From: Streptomyces sp. HD
GTDB taxonomy: Bacteria; Actinomycetota; Actinomycetes; Streptomycetales; Streptomycetaceae
Assembly (NCBI RefSeq): GCF_028369295.1
Contig: NZ_JAQMYP010000033.1
Coordinates: 1 to 64,000 of the forward strand
Direction: 5' to 3'
Length of the DNA stretch: 64,000 nt
Shown here: positions 22,567 through 32,120 of the stretch, one piece after another
Numbering within the stretch: the stretch's first letter is position 1
Layout: every line of letters starts with the position of its first letter
The notes under the pieces: generated by a model
The model's database searches: none
Seen by the model: only the letters and a program-made list of their open reading frames with translations
Told to the model about the DNA's origin: nothing
Position numbers and translations under genes: made by a program

Positions 22567-24987
22567 TCAGGCGAAGGGGCCGGCCAGTGGCTGTTCGGTC
22601 CACACGGTCTTGCCCTCGCGGCTGTAGCGGGTACCCCAGCGCTCGGCCATCTGGGCCACCAGCAGCAGGCCGCGCCCGCCCTCGTCGGTGGTACGGGCGC
22701 GGCGCAGGTGTGGTGACGTGTGGCTGGTGTCGCTGACCTCGCACACCAGGCTCCGTTCACGGATCAGCCGCAAGGTCGCGGGGCCACTGGCGTAGCGGTA
22801 GACGTTGGTGACCAGTTCGCTGGCGATCAGCTCGGTCGTGAACGCCAGGTGTTCCAGACCCCATTCGCTCAGCTTGGCCGAGGTCAGGGCCCGGGCCCAG
22901 GCGGCGCTGGTGGGCTCCAGCGGCAGACGCCAGGAGGCGACGTTGTCCGGTGGCAGCATGCGGGTGCGGGCGATCAGCAACGCGACGTCGTCGGTGGGCG
23001 TGGCTGCCACGAGTGAGTCGACCACCGCTTGGCATGTCCGTTCCAGCGCGTCCGCGGGCCGGGTGAGCGCCGCGCACAGCTTGGTCAGGCCGAGGTCGGC
23101 ATCGATGTGGCGTTCGCCGATGAGTCCGTTGGTGTACAGGCACAGCAGGCTTCCCTCGGCCAGTTCGACATCCCGGGCCTCGAACGGCAGGCCGCCCAGC
23201 CCGAGGGGTGGACCGGCGGGCAGGTCGAGGAGGGCCGCCTGTCCGTCCGGCGCGGTCACCACCGGCAGGGGATGGCCGGCCCGGGCCAGGGAGCACCGCC
23301 CGGAGGTCGGGTCGTACACGGCGTAGAGACAGGTGGCCCCGATGACCTGCTCCCCCACGGGCCGTTCGCCGGATGCTTCCTGTTCGGCTGCCAGCAGGTC
23401 GACCAGGTCGTCGAGCCGGGAGAGCACCTCGTCGGGTTCCAGGTCGAGGCTGGCGAGCGTGTGTACGGCGGTACGCAGCCGGCCCATGGTGGCGGCCGCG
23501 TGGATGCCGCGTCCCACCACGTCGCCGACGACGAGGGCGACCCGCGCCCCGGACAGCGGAATGACGTCGAACCAGTCGCCGCCCAGGCCCGGGGCCGCGC
23601 TGGCCGGCAGGTACCGCAGGGCCACCTCGACGGCCGACTGGTCCGCCACCGCCCGGGGCAGAAGGCTGCTCTGCAAGGCGAACGCGGTCTGTTGCTGCTG
23701 GGTGAAGCGCCTGGCGTTGTCGATGGAGACGGCGGCGCGCGAGGCGAGTTCCTGGGCGAGGGTGAGATCGTCCGCCTCGAACGGATCGGGGCGGCGCGAT
23801 CGCCACAAGGTCATCACGCCGAGCACCAGGCCACGGGCGGCGACAGGTACCACGATCAGCGAGTGGGCGCCCAGGTCCGGAGCGTGGGTTCCCTGGCGGC
23901 CGTCCGTCGAGAACCAGTCGGGCGGGAGAACCGGTTCCAGGACGGCCCGCCCTTCGGCCAGGCATCTGCCCTGCGGAGTGTCCGGCGCGAACTGGACCGG
24001 CTCGCCCTGGGGATGGGGCGGGCCGGGCTGCTGGGCGCCGACGCTGCAGACCCCCACCCGGACCACGGGGCCTGCCAGGGCCTGCGCCGGTTCCTCACCG
24101 CGCGTCACCGGCTGCAGCAGGTCCACCGACACATGGTCGGCGAGGTGAGGCACCATCACCTCGCCGAGTTCCCGCGCGGTCTCCGCCACGTCGAGGGTGG
24201 TGCCGATACGGCTGCCGGCCTGGTCCAGGAGCGCGAGCCGCCGCTGGGCGCGATGGCGTTCGGTGATGTCCTCGATCATCTCGGCCACCCCCAGCGTGCG
24301 GCCGGAGGCATCCTCCAGCGGGAAGGACGAGACCATCGCGACCTGCTCCCGCGCCGGATCCCACTCCAGCCGGACGAACTGCTCGGAGTAGACCATCGGC
24401 CTTCCGGTCTCCATCACCTGACGCACACGGTCCACGGCCCTCCGCGCGTCGTCGGGGACGAGGAAACAGCCGGTGGGCCGCCCCCGGAACTCCGCTGCCG
24501 GGACGCCGCTGAAGCGTTCGATGGCCCGGTTGACCCGGAGAAGCCGCAGGTCGGGGCCGTGCACGACCAGGCCGACCGGGCATCGGCGATACAACCCGTC
24601 GAGCACCGCGCGGTCCCTCTGCCACTCCAGGACGTCGACCGCGAGTGCCCCGGCGAGGAGCCACTCACGGCTGCGGTCATCTCGTGCGAACGGATGGGCC
24701 CTGAGCCCCATCTCCACGAGCTGCCCGTCGCGGTGCCGCACGTTGAGCACCCCGAACCAGCCGTCGGCTCTTCTGCAGCTCGCCGCGGCGGCCCTGACAT
24801 CGGGCAGATCGCGGGGATCGACAAGGACCTCGAATGCCGGACGCCCGATCACGGCTGTCGCCGGATGGCCGAGCAGTTCCTGCGCCCGCCGGTTCCAGCC
24901 GACCACGGCTCCCCGGTCGTCGAGCACGGCCAGGGCGGCGAGGTGTGGGGCGAACGGATCCTCGTGGGCTTCGCTGAACTCCGTCAT
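22567..24987 (-). CDS. PAS-PAS-GAF-PP2C-HATPase regulatory phosphatase
   Basis: An 806-residue cytoplasmic relative of the 901-residue protein at 14782-17487, without membrane helices. Domains are PAS 1 (about 15-120), PAS 2 (about 125-245), GAF (about 255-430), and PP2C (about 450-660, with GLGGDWFDVIPL and VVGDVVGRGI). The C-terminal HATPase (about 685-800) has ELVTNVYRYA and DEGGRGLLLV. In the PP2C domain the usual LYTDG reads LYTNG, replacing an aspartate that normally binds metal, so phosphatase activity may be altered. It is convergent with the symporter gene. Confidence 0.9.
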   Translation of the reverse strand: MTEFSEAHEDPFAPHLAALAVLDDRGAVVGWNRRAQELLGHPATAVIGRPAFEVLVDPRDLPDVRAAAASCRRADGWFGVLNVRHRDGQLVEMGLRAHPFARDDRSREWLLAGALAVDVLEWQRDRAVLDGLYRRCPVGLVVHGPDLRLLRVNRAIERFSGVPAAEFRGRPTGCFLVPDDARRAVDRVRQVMETGRPMVYSEQFVRLEWDPAREQVAMVSSFPLEDASGRTLGVAEMIEDITERHRAQRRLALLDQAGSRIGTTLDVAETARELGEVMVPHLADHVSVDLLQPVTRGEEPAQALAGPVVRVGVCSVGAQQPGPPHPQGEPVQFAPDTPQGRCLAEGRAVLEPVLPPDWFSTDGRQGTHAPDLGAHSLIVVPVAARGLVLGVMTLWRSRRPDPFEADDLTLAQELASRAAVSIDNARRFTQQQQTAFALQSSLLPRAVADQSAVEVALRYLPASAAPGLGGDWFDVIPLSGARVALVVGDVVGRGIHAAATMGRLRTAVHTLASLDLEPDEVLSRLDDLVDLLAAEQEASGERPVGEQVIGATCLYAVYDPTSGRCSLARAGHPLPVVTAPDGQAALLDLPAGPPLGLGGLPFEARDVELAEGSLLCLYTNGLIGERHIDADLGLTKLCAALTRPADALERTCQAVVDSLVAATPTDDVALLIARTRMLPPDNVASWRLPLEPTSAAWARALTSAKLSEWGLEHLAFTTELIASELVTNVYRYASGPATLRLIRERSLVCEVSDTSHTSPHLRRARTTDEGGRGLLLVAQMAERWGTRYSREGKTVWTEQPLAGPFA

Positions 24988-25050
24988 CCGCGTCTCCAGG
25001 CAGTCGCTCGGCGTTCCCCCCGCACGCTGACCTGCTGATGCCAGGTAAGC

Positions 25051-26238
25051 CTACGGAGGTCCTGGCCGACTTTGTGGAAGTGTCCTCAGCTCGCGTGCCG
25101 CCAGCGCCCAGCTGAGCTCCACCGCGGTGTCCGGAGCGTCCAGGCTGGTGCCGGTCAGCTCCTCGAACCGGCGCAGCCGGTAGCGGACGGTGTTGACATG
25201 GACGTGTGCGCCGCGGGCGACCTCGCGGATGTGCCGTCCCTTCTCCAGGTATCCCCGCACCGACATTTCGATGAGTGCTCCGAACTCGCCCTCCGCCTCC
25301 AGTGGGCGCAGATAGCGGTCGAGCAGCAACTCGGCGAGTTCCGGTTCGGCGACGACGGCGACTCGCCAGGACAGGTCGCTCAGGTCGTACACGCCGCGCA
25401 GACCGTACGCGCGGGCGGCTTCCAGCAGTCGGCCGGCAGAACGGAAGGAGCGGTGCGCCGCGGCGAGGTCCGTCGGCGGGCCGAGCCCCGCCGTCACCTC
25501 CAGGTCACCGATCTGCGGCTTTGCCTCGACGACTCCGGCGACCGTCTCGTCCAGCACGGTGAACAGCGCCCCTCGGCCGTTCCTGCGGCCGTGGGAGTCC
25601 AGGGAGCGTTCCAGCGCGTCCGGACCGATGTCGCCGTTGGGTACGGCTGTGACGGCCTGGTACGGCCGCCCCGGGTCCAGCCCGTAGATCGCCGCACCGC
25701 TGTGGATCTCCGACGCGCTCAGCGTGCCGTAGAGCAGGCCACGCAGGAAGTCGGCGCGGCGGCGGGCGTCGGACAGGGCGGAGGCGACCTCCGCCTGCCG
25801 GTGGACGGTGGCGATCTGCAGGCTCGCGACGTCCGCGAGCTCCCACAGGCATGTGGTGCGGTCGAGGATGAGGCCGGGGTCCAGCCCGTGTTCGGTCGCC
25901 TCGGCGAGGAACAGGTCCCGTATGCCGCTCAGCGCCCGGCGGAAGGCGCGCAGCCCGTCGCCCAGCGGCACGCCTCGGTCGACCCGGTCCCGGGCCACGT
26001 CGGCTTCGCCGAAGTCCTCCGGAGCGGGCACCGTCCCCTCTCGCACCACGGCGAGAGCCCGCTGGAAGTGCCGATGCCAGATCTGGTCCAGGAGGTCCCG
26101 CGGGACCTCCCGGTAGGACGGAATACGGTCCGTCACCTCCGCGTGCAGCCGTCCGCCCAAATGCCGCTGCCGCGCGGCCATCGCGGCGATGACCCGTTCG
26201 AGGGACGCCGCCGCGCCGGCGCCCGGCTGTGCGCGCAT
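25051..26238 (-). CDS. PucR-family helix-turn-helix regulator
   Basis: A regulator of about 395 residues. Its central GGDEF-like/PucR region (FLRGLLYGTLSA, AAIYGLDPGRPYQAVTA) is followed by a C-terminal HTH of the PucR/CdaR type: VRGYLEKGRHIREVARGAHV, then HVNTVRYRLRRFEELTG. The frame is open to 26388, but ATG 26238 has GGAGG at 8 nt. It is divergent from the carboxymuconolactone-decarboxylase-like gene and SDR, which it probably controls. A second PucR regulator lies at 33064. Confidence 0.87.
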   Translation of the reverse strand: MRAQPGAGAAASLERVIAAMAARQRHLGGRLHAEVTDRIPSYREVPRDLLDQIWHRHFQRALAVVREGTVPAPEDFGEADVARDRVDRGVPLGDGLRAFRRALSGIRDLFLAEATEHGLDPGLILDRTTCLWELADVASLQIATVHRQAEVASALSDARRRADFLRGLLYGTLSASEIHSGAAIYGLDPGRPYQAVTAVPNGDIGPDALERSLDSHGRRNGRGALFTVLDETVAGVVEAKPQIGDLEVTAGLGPPTDLAAAHRSFRSAGRLLEAARAYGLRGVYDLSDLSWRVAVVAEPELAELLLDRYLRPLEAEGEFGALIEMSVRGYLEKGRHIREVARGAHVHVNTVRYRLRRFEELTGTSLDAPDTAVELSWALAARELRTLPQSRPGPP

Positions 26239-26460
26239 GGACCTCACCTCCGTCCCTCGGGCACCGGCCGTTGTGCAACCGAACAATGTGCCGCCCCGCC
26301 GCCTTGGCCGGGGAGCCGTCGACAACTCCCCACCCACGAAAGCACAGTGGCACCGCGGGGAAGGAGAGCCACGGCGCGCAGGCAGCAAGGCGCCGCTCGA
26401 CCGTGCTCGGACCCGCTACCGCGCCACCGACCCATCCTGACGAACCGTGCGGAGACCGCC

Positions 26461-27108
26461 ATGACCGACGAGCCCCATGACCGACCCCACCGCGCCGCCG
26501 ACACCGATCCGCGCCTCGCACCACTGCCCGAGGACGGCTGGGACCCGGCCACCCGGCAGCTGCTCGCCCCGATTCCCCAGGACGCCGACGGCAGCCTCGC
26601 CCGCGTCTTCACCACCTTGGTACGGCACCCCGATCTCTTCCGGCACTTCCTGCCGTTCGGCACCTATCTGCTGCGCGACGGCCGTCTACCGGCCCGAAGC
26701 CGGGAACTGCTGATCCTGCGCACCGCCTGCAACACCCGGGCCGTTTACGAATGGGGGCGCCACGTGCCGCTGGCCAGGGCCGCAGGGGTCACCGACGAGG
26801 AGATCCGGCGGGTCGGCGCGGGCCCGGACGCCCAGGGGTGGACGCCGGCCGACGCCCATCTGCTGCGCGCCGCCGACGAACTGCACCGCGACGCACGCCT
26901 GTCCACGGCCACCTGGTCCGCGCTGGGCGCCGACCACGACGAGGCACAGCTGATCGAGATCACCATGCTCGTCGGCCAGTACCACATGGTGGCGTTCTTC
27001 CTGAACTCCGCCGGTACGCAGCTTGAGGCCGGCTACGACACGGAAGCCCTGCCCGAGCCTGTCCGCGCCGGCGCGGACATGACGGAAGGCGCACACGGCG
27101 ATGCCTGA
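26461..27108 (+). CDS. carboxymuconolactone decarboxylase family protein
   Basis: A 215-residue all-helical protein of the CMD/AhpD-like superfamily. The core is RSRELLILRTACNTRAVYEW followed by GRHVPLARAAGVTDEEI. The usual Cys-x-x-Cys of the AhpD subgroup is missing, so it belongs with the longer actinobacterial members of unknown activity. Start ATG 26461. The last eight bases overlap the SDR gene that follows, indicating co-translation. Confidence 0.87.
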   Translation: MTDEPHDRPHRAADTDPRLAPLPEDGWDPATRQLLAPIPQDADGSLARVFTTLVRHPDLFRHFLPFGTYLLRDGRLPARSRELLILRTACNTRAVYEWGRHVPLARAAGVTDEEIRRVGAGPDAQGWTPADAHLLRAADELHRDARLSTATWSALGADHDEAQLIEITMLVGQYHMVAFFLNSAGTQLEAGYDTEALPEPVRAGADMTEGAHGDA

Positions 27109-27910
27109 GCCCCGTCCCGCCACGACCCACCCGGTCGGCCTCCTGAGCGGCCGGAATGTACTGGTCATCGGCGCGGGCACCCGCCCAAGCGACGATCCGA
27201 GGGCCCCGGTGGGCAACGGGCGGGCGGTGGCCGTCCTCGCCGCCCGCGAGGGAGCCTCCGTGGCCTGCGCCGACGTCTCCCCCTCCGCCGCGGCGACCAC
27301 CGCCGCCTTGGTCGCCGACGAGGAGGCCCGTGGCCTGCCCGTGGTCGGTGACGCCACGGATCCGGCCCAGTCCTCGGCCATGGTCGCCGAGGCCGTCCGC
27401 GAACTCGGTGCGCTCGACGCGCTCGTGGTCAACGTCGGCATCGGTCTCGGCGCGGGCCTGGCGGACACCTCACCGCAGCAGTGGGAGCGCGTGCTCTCGC
27501 TCAACCTGAGCGCCCCCTTCCTCGCCGCCAAGTACGCACTGCCCGCGATCGCCGACAAAGGATCGATCGTGTTCGTCGGCTCCGTCGCCGGGCTGCGCGC
27601 GGCCACCGACTCGCCCGCCTACGACAGTTCCAAGGCGGGCCTGTTCGGTCTCACCCGTCATGTCGCCAAGGAGGGCGGGCCCCGCGAGATCCGTGCCAAC
27701 CTGGTCGTCCCGGGTCTGATCGACACCCCGATGGGCCGCGAGGCCTCGGCCCGGCGGGCGTCGCGTTCCACCTCGTTCAGCCGCATACCGCTCGGACGCC
27801 AGGGCACCGCCTGGGAGGTGGCCGCAGCCGTCACCTTCCTGCTCTCCGACCGCGCCTCCTACATCACGGGGCAGAGCCTGGTGGTGGACGGCGGACTCAA
27901 CGCCGTCTGA
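27101..27910 (+). CDS. short-chain dehydrogenase/reductase
   Basis: A 269-residue SDR with VIGAGTRPSDD in place of the canonical TGxxxGxG, a variant loop, then NGRAVAVLAAREGA. It also has VVNVGIGLGAG, catalytic Ser in GSVAGL, and YDSSK as the YxxxK pair. The C-terminal TGQSLVVDGGLNAV is typical. It overlaps the CMD-like gene by eight bases. The altered glycine loop may reflect a changed cofactor preference. The pair probably modifies one substrate, unknown. Confidence 0.87.
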   Translation: MPEPRPATTHPVGLLSGRNVLVIGAGTRPSDDPRAPVGNGRAVAVLAAREGASVACADVSPSAAATTAALVADEEARGLPVVGDATDPAQSSAMVAEAVRELGALDALVVNVGIGLGAGLADTSPQQWERVLSLNLSAPFLAAKYALPAIADKGSIVFVGSVAGLRAATDSPAYDSSKAGLFGLTRHVAKEGGPREIRANLVVPGLIDTPMGREASARRASRSTSFSRIPLGRQGTAWEVAAAVTFLLSDRASYITGQSLVVDGGLNAV

Positions 27911-27937
27911 GCAGGTGGGCGCCTTTCGGCTCCGTGT

Positions 27938-27986
27938 GGCGGGGGCGGTCCCGAGAGGGAGGGCATCGACCGGGACCGCCCCCGCC
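27938..27986. terminator. bidirectional hairpin terminator
   Basis: A perfect 16-bp stem (GGCGGGGGCGGTCCCG and its complement) with a 17-nt loop lies between the SDR gene and the convergent substrate-binding protein gene. Confidence 0.88.
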
Positions 27987-27989
27987 GGC

Positions 27990-29267
27990 TCACTTCGCCG
28001 GTGGACCGAACTCCTTGCGGGTGTCCACCGGCTTGCCGAACAGCTGCCACCGCTCGCCCTTGAACCGCATCAGCTGCATCGTTTCCAGCGGGAAGGCGTC
28101 GTCCTGGCCCGTGGACAGGGTGACACCGGGCAGCAGAAGGCCCACCTTCACGTCCTTCAGGTTGCGCACCGCGTCCCGCAGCCCTTCCCTGGTCGGGCAC
28201 TTCATCGTGTCCAGGGCCTTGTGCAGGCTGGAGGCGACGGCCCAGCCGTAGGCGTTGAACTGGTTGGCCGGGTCGGCGTCGGAGGCGTACTTGTGCAGGG
28301 CGCTTGTGTAGGTCTTCATCTCGGGGTCGTCCGCCCACTGCGGGTCGGCGGGGTCCTTGAAGTAGGTCGCCGAGACCACACCCTGGACGTTCTTGAACCC
28401 GACGGGCTGGAGCACGGCGGTGGAGGAGGACACATTGTTGACGATGTGCAGCGGGTTCCACTTGGTGTTCCTGGCGTCGGCGGCGAGGGCCTGGCTGCCG
28501 AACTTGGGCGTGGTGATGTCGAGCAGCACGTCCGCCTTGGACCGGGCGAGGCTCGTCATCTGCGCCGAGAGGGAGGGGTCGGTGACCTCGTAGCTCTCCT
28601 CGGCGACCACCTTGATGCCACTGCCCGCGACGGCCTCCTTGAAGCCGCCGAGCAGGTCCTTGCCGAAGTCGTCGTTCTGGAAGAGGACCGCGACCTCGGC
28701 CTTGGGCTTCTCGTCCTTGAGGTACTTGGCGTACACGCGCGCCTCGGACACGTAGTTGGGCTGCCAGCCGATGGTCCAGGGGTGCTTGTCGTCCGTGCCC
28801 CAGATCGAGGCGCCCGTGGCGACGAAGGGCTGCGGCACCTTCTGCTTGTTGAGGTAGTCCCAGACGGCTGCCGTGGACGGGGTGCCAAGGCTCTGGAACA
28901 CGGCGAAGACCTTCTCCCGCTCGACCAGTCTTCGGGCCTCCTCGACCGCCTTGGGCGGCTGGTAGCCGTCGTCGCGGACGATGAACTCCACCTTGCGGCC
29001 GTCTATGCCGCCCTTGTCGTTGACGTGGTCGAAGTAGGCGGCCACGCCCTTGCTGATCGTGCCGTAGGCGGAGGCAGGTCCGGACAGCGGGTAGATCCCG
29101 CCCAGCTTGATGGTCTTGTCGGTGATACCGGTGGTCTGCTGGCCCTTGCACGCGCCATCGGCGGCGGTGTCCTGGGAGTCCTGCCCTCGCTGACTGCTGC
29201 AGGCGGTCGCGGTGAGCAGAGCGGCGGTCGCGGCCGCGGCCGCCCGCAGTGCGGTGGTCTTGCGCAT
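27990..29267 (-). CDS. branched-chain amino-acid-type ABC substrate-binding lipoprotein
   Basis: A periplasmic-binding-protein type I lipoprotein of about 425 residues. The signal peptide ends at the lipobox TATAC, with Cys at about 23. LGGIYPLSGPASAYG and VVEFI-like blocks follow. Alternative start ATG 29276 overlaps the permease stop (ATGA); ATG 29267 has AAGGA at nine bases and leaves a normal signal peptide. It is the last gene of the five-gene liv-type operon. Ligands of this class range from amino acids to aromatic acids and amides; the neighbouring catabolic genes favour a carbon source. Confidence 0.9.
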   Translation of the reverse strand: MRKTTALRAAAAATAALLTATACSSQRGQDSQDTAADGACKGQQTTGITDKTIKLGGIYPLSGPASAYGTISKGVAAYFDHVNDKGGIDGRKVEFIVRDDGYQPPKAVEEARRLVEREKVFAVFQSLGTPSTAAVWDYLNKQKVPQPFVATGASIWGTDDKHPWTIGWQPNYVSEARVYAKYLKDEKPKAEVAVLFQNDDFGKDLLGGFKEAVAGSGIKVVAEESYEVTDPSLSAQMTSLARSKADVLLDITTPKFGSQALAADARNTKWNPLHIVNNVSSSTAVLQPVGFKNVQGVVSATYFKDPADPQWADDPEMKTYTSALHKYASDADPANQFNAYGWAVASSLHKALDTMKCPTREGLRDAVRNLKDVKVGLLLPGVTLSTGQDDAFPLETMQLMRFKGERWQLFGKPVDTRKEFGPPAK

Positions 29268-29272
29268 CTGAT

Positions 29273-30430
29273 TCATTCCTTTTCCGTGCGGGGCGGTGCG
29301 CCCACGGGTTCGGCATCGGCAACTGCGGGGTCCGCGGGGGTGACCGTCGCGGAGGGTTCGGATTCGGCCTGGGGCTCCGGCTCCCCGTCCGGCGCGGATG
29401 CGGCCTCGGGGGGCCCGGCGAGGGTGGTTGGAGTGGCTGCGGGGCGGGGCAGGCGCCGGGCGACAGCCGCCCGGACGCGGCCCGGCAGACCGGCCAGGCC
29501 CGTCGGGGCCACGAACATCACGGCGATGATCAGCAGGCCGAACACCACTCCCGGTGCCGCCTCGCTGAGGTCCTGGGAGACGCTCGGCACGTACATCACG
29601 AACGCCGCCCCCAGCAGGGGTCCGTACAGCGAGCCGAGCCCACCGACCACCAGGCCGGCCAGCAGGGTGATGGACAGCACGAAGCTGAAGGAGTCGGGCG
29701 AGACGAAGCCGATCACCCAGGTGTACAGACATCCGGCGACACCCGCGAACATCGCGCTCCACGCGAAGGCGAGCGTCTTGTGCAAAGACAGCCGTACGCC
29801 CATGACCTCGGCGGCGCTCTCGTTGTCCCGCACCGCGAGCAGTGCCCGGCCGACCCTGGATCGCAGCAGGTTGCGGGCGAGCAGCAGGGCCGCCGCGGTG
29901 ACGGCGAGGACGACGAAGTACATCCACTGGTCCTCGGCGAGCCCGCTCCAGGCGGGTGGCTGCAGTTTGTCCACGGTCAGGCCCATGGATCCGCCCGTGA
30001 CCGGTTCGAGCCGCTTGAGCAGGGGCGGCAGGAACACCGCGAACGAGAGGGTCACCAGGGCCAGGTACAGTCCGCGCAGCCGCAGGGCGGGCACTCCGAA
30101 CCCGAGGCCCAGCACGAAGCATCCGGCGGCCGCGACCGGCAGGGTGGCCAGGTGTGCGGTGTCGTACCGGTCGAGCATGACCGCCGCCGTGTAGGCCCCC
30201 GCCGCGAAGAACGCACCGTGCCCGAGCGAGATCTGCCCGCCGAAGCCGACCAGCAGGTTGAGTCCCGCCAGCGCCACGGCGTACAGGAGCACCATGGTCA
30301 GCTGGAAGACCTGGAAGGGGGCGAAGTAGAACGGTGCGCCGACGGCGGCGGCCGCCGCGAGCAGGACGGTGAGCGCGGCCCGCAGACGCCGCGCGCGGTC
30401 CGTGCCGAGTGTGACGACGATCGTGCTCAT
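29273..30430 (-). CDS. ABC transporter permease, LivM type
   Basis: A 385-residue inner-membrane permease with the LivM signature (LLVGFGGQISLGHGAFFAAG, and RGLYLALVTLSFAV). The C-terminal 75 or so residues form an unusual hydrophilic tail rich in Ala, Pro and Glu, absent from typical LivM and probably cytoplasmic. It overlaps livH upstream and the binding-protein gene downstream, each by about 4 bases. Confidence 0.92.
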   Translation of the reverse strand: MSTIVVTLGTDRARRLRAALTVLLAAAAAVGAPFYFAPFQVFQLTMVLLYAVALAGLNLLVGFGGQISLGHGAFFAAGAYTAAVMLDRYDTAHLATLPVAAAGCFVLGLGFGVPALRLRGLYLALVTLSFAVFLPPLLKRLEPVTGGSMGLTVDKLQPPAWSGLAEDQWMYFVVLAVTAAALLLARNLLRSRVGRALLAVRDNESAAEVMGVRLSLHKTLAFAWSAMFAGVAGCLYTWVIGFVSPDSFSFVLSITLLAGLVVGGLGSLYGPLLGAAFVMYVPSVSQDLSEAAPGVVFGLLIIAVMFVAPTGLAGLPGRVRAAVARRLPRPAATPTTLAGPPEAASAPDGEPEPQAESEPSATVTPADPAVADAEPVGAPPRTEKE

Positions 30431-31317
30431 GCGCGCTCCACCGCCGCCCGTCCGAACAGGCCCTGGGGCCGTACCAGCAGCACCGCCAGAATGATCGCCA
30501 GGGGGACGCCCACCTTCAGATCGGCGCCGATCACGTCCACGTACGCCCCCGTCAGGGTCTCGGCGACGCCCACGAACAGGCCGCCGACCACCGCACCGAC
30601 CGGGCTGTCGAAGCCCCCGAGGGTGGCCGCGGCGAACGCGTAGATCAGCACTCCGCCCATCATGTTGGGCTCCAGGAACAGCAGCGGGGCGACGAGTACG
30701 CCCGACACCGCGCCGACCGTGGCGGCCAGACCCCAGCCCAGCATCCGCACCCGGCCCACGCGGATGCCGGACAGCCGGGCGGAGGAGGGGTTGCAGGCGG
30801 CCGCCCGCATCACCAGGCCGATGGAGGTGTGCTGGAACAGCAGGTACAGCAGGCCCATCACGACGGCCACCACGCCGATGATCCCGAGCGTCGACCAGTC
30901 CACGCGCACCCCGGCCAGGTCGAGCCCGCCGTCGGGGAACGGCTGGGGGAAGTCCTTCACGGTGAACGACCAGATCAGCCCGGCCATCGCGTTGACGAGG
31001 ACGAACAGGCCGACCGTGACGATGACCACGGTCAGCTCGGGCGCGCCCTGCACGGGGCGGATGACGATCCGCTCGACCAGCATGCCGCCGGCGAAGGACA
31101 CCGCGAGGGTGATCGGCAGCGCCAGCCAGAACGGCATCCCGGACGCCATCAGCTGCCAGGCGACGTACGTCGAGAGCATGGCCAGCTCGCCCTGCGCGAA
31201 GTTGACGATCCCCGTGAACCGGTGGATCAGCACCAGGGCCAGCGCCAGGCCGGCGTACACCGCGCCGGAGCCCAACCCTTCCACCACTTGCTGGAGAAGC
31301 TCTGTCACGGCACTCAC
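30427..31317 (-). CDS. ABC transporter permease, LivH type
   Basis: A 296-residue permease with GLGSGAVYAGLALALVLIHR and VNFAQGELAMLSTY, the hallmark of LivH. AAACNPSSARLSGIRVGRV forms the coupling helix region. The GTG at 31317 overlaps the upstream ATPase stop (GTGA), a more likely start than the GTG at 31308. It forms the heterodimeric pore with the LivM-type protein. Confidence 0.92.
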   Translation of the reverse strand: MSAVTELLQQVVEGLGSGAVYAGLALALVLIHRFTGIVNFAQGELAMLSTYVAWQLMASGMPFWLALPITLAVSFAGGMLVERIVIRPVQGAPELTVVIVTVGLFVLVNAMAGLIWSFTVKDFPQPFPDGGLDLAGVRVDWSTLGIIGVVAVVMGLLYLLFQHTSIGLVMRAAACNPSSARLSGIRVGRVRMLGWGLAATVGAVSGVLVAPLLFLEPNMMGGVLIYAFAAATLGGFDSPVGAVVGGLFVGVAETLTGAYVDVIGADLKVGVPLAIILAVLLVRPQGLFGRAAVERA

Positions 31318-32120
31318 CCGGCCTTCAGGGAGTCGACGGAGACACCGAGGTACACCTCGGCGACCTGCCCGTCCTCCCGGATCTGCTGGGCCGGCCCGGA
31401 CAGCACCAGCCGGCCGGCCTCCAGTACGTGCGCCCGATGCGCGATGTCCAGCGCGAGCTGGGCGTTCTGCTCGACGACGATCACGGTGGTGCGTTCCTCC
31501 TCGTTCACGGCCCGGACGATCTCGAACAGTTCGCGGGTGACCAGGGGGGCGAGCCCGAGCGACGGCTCGTCCAGGAGCAGCAGCGAGGGCCGCAGCATCA
31601 GGGCCCTGCCGATGGCGAGCATCTGCTGTTCCCCGCCGCTGAGGCTGCCGGCGGCCTGACGCGACCGCTGGCGCAGTTTGGGGAAGTGGCCGTAGATCCG
31701 TTCCAGGTCGGCCGCCACGGCCGCACGCTCGGTGCGACTGCGCCAGCGGGCGCCGCGCAGGTGGGCACCGATGCGCAGGTTCTCCTCGACGCTCAGGTCG
31801 TTGAAGGTGCCCCGGCCCTCGGGCACATGCGCCACGCCGAGCCGGGCGGCCTGTTCGGGCGAGCGGCCCAGCAGTTCGGTGCCGTTCAGGGTGATCGAGC
31901 CGTGGCCGCGGACCATGCCGCACAGTGCCCGCAGCGTCGTGGTCTTGCCCGCGCCGTTGGGTCCGAGGATGGCGCACACCTCGCCGCGTGCGACGGAGAA
32001 GTCGAGGCCTTGAAGCACGCGGGCCTGCCCATATCCGGCGTGCAGTCCGGCAACCTTCAGGAAGGCCTCCGGCTCCGCACTCTCCCGGGCCTCGGTGCGG
32101 TCGGACGTGGGCTCGCTCAT
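31314..32120 (-). CDS. ABC transporter ATP-binding protein, LivF type
   Basis: A 268-residue ATPase with Walker A GPNGAGKT, Q-loop region VPEGRGTFNDLSVEENL, signature LSGGEQQ, Walker B LLLLDEPSLGLAP, and the H-loop replaced by VEQN as in LivF. Its ATG at 32120 overlaps the LivG-type stop (ATGA); the longer open frame upstream is not coding. Confidence 0.93.
   Translation of the reverse strand: MSEPTSDRTEARESAEPEAFLKVAGLHAGYGQARVLQGLDFSVARGEVCAILGPNGAGKTTTLRALCGMVRGHGSITLNGTELLGRSPEQAARLGVAHVPEGRGTFNDLSVEENLRIGAHLRGARWRSRTERAAVAADLERIYGHFPKLRQRSRQAAGSLSGGEQQMLAIGRALMLRPSLLLLDEPSLGLAPLVTRELFEIVRAVNEEERTTVIVVEQNAQLALDIAHRAHVLEAGRLVLSGPAQQIREDGQVAEVYLGVSVDSLKAG

Noticed and set aside
23029..25038. 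Long plus-strand open frame opposite the PAS-GAF-PP2C-ATPase gene
   Set aside because: The minus-strand frame encodes clear domains over its full length, while this one has biased composition and no motif.
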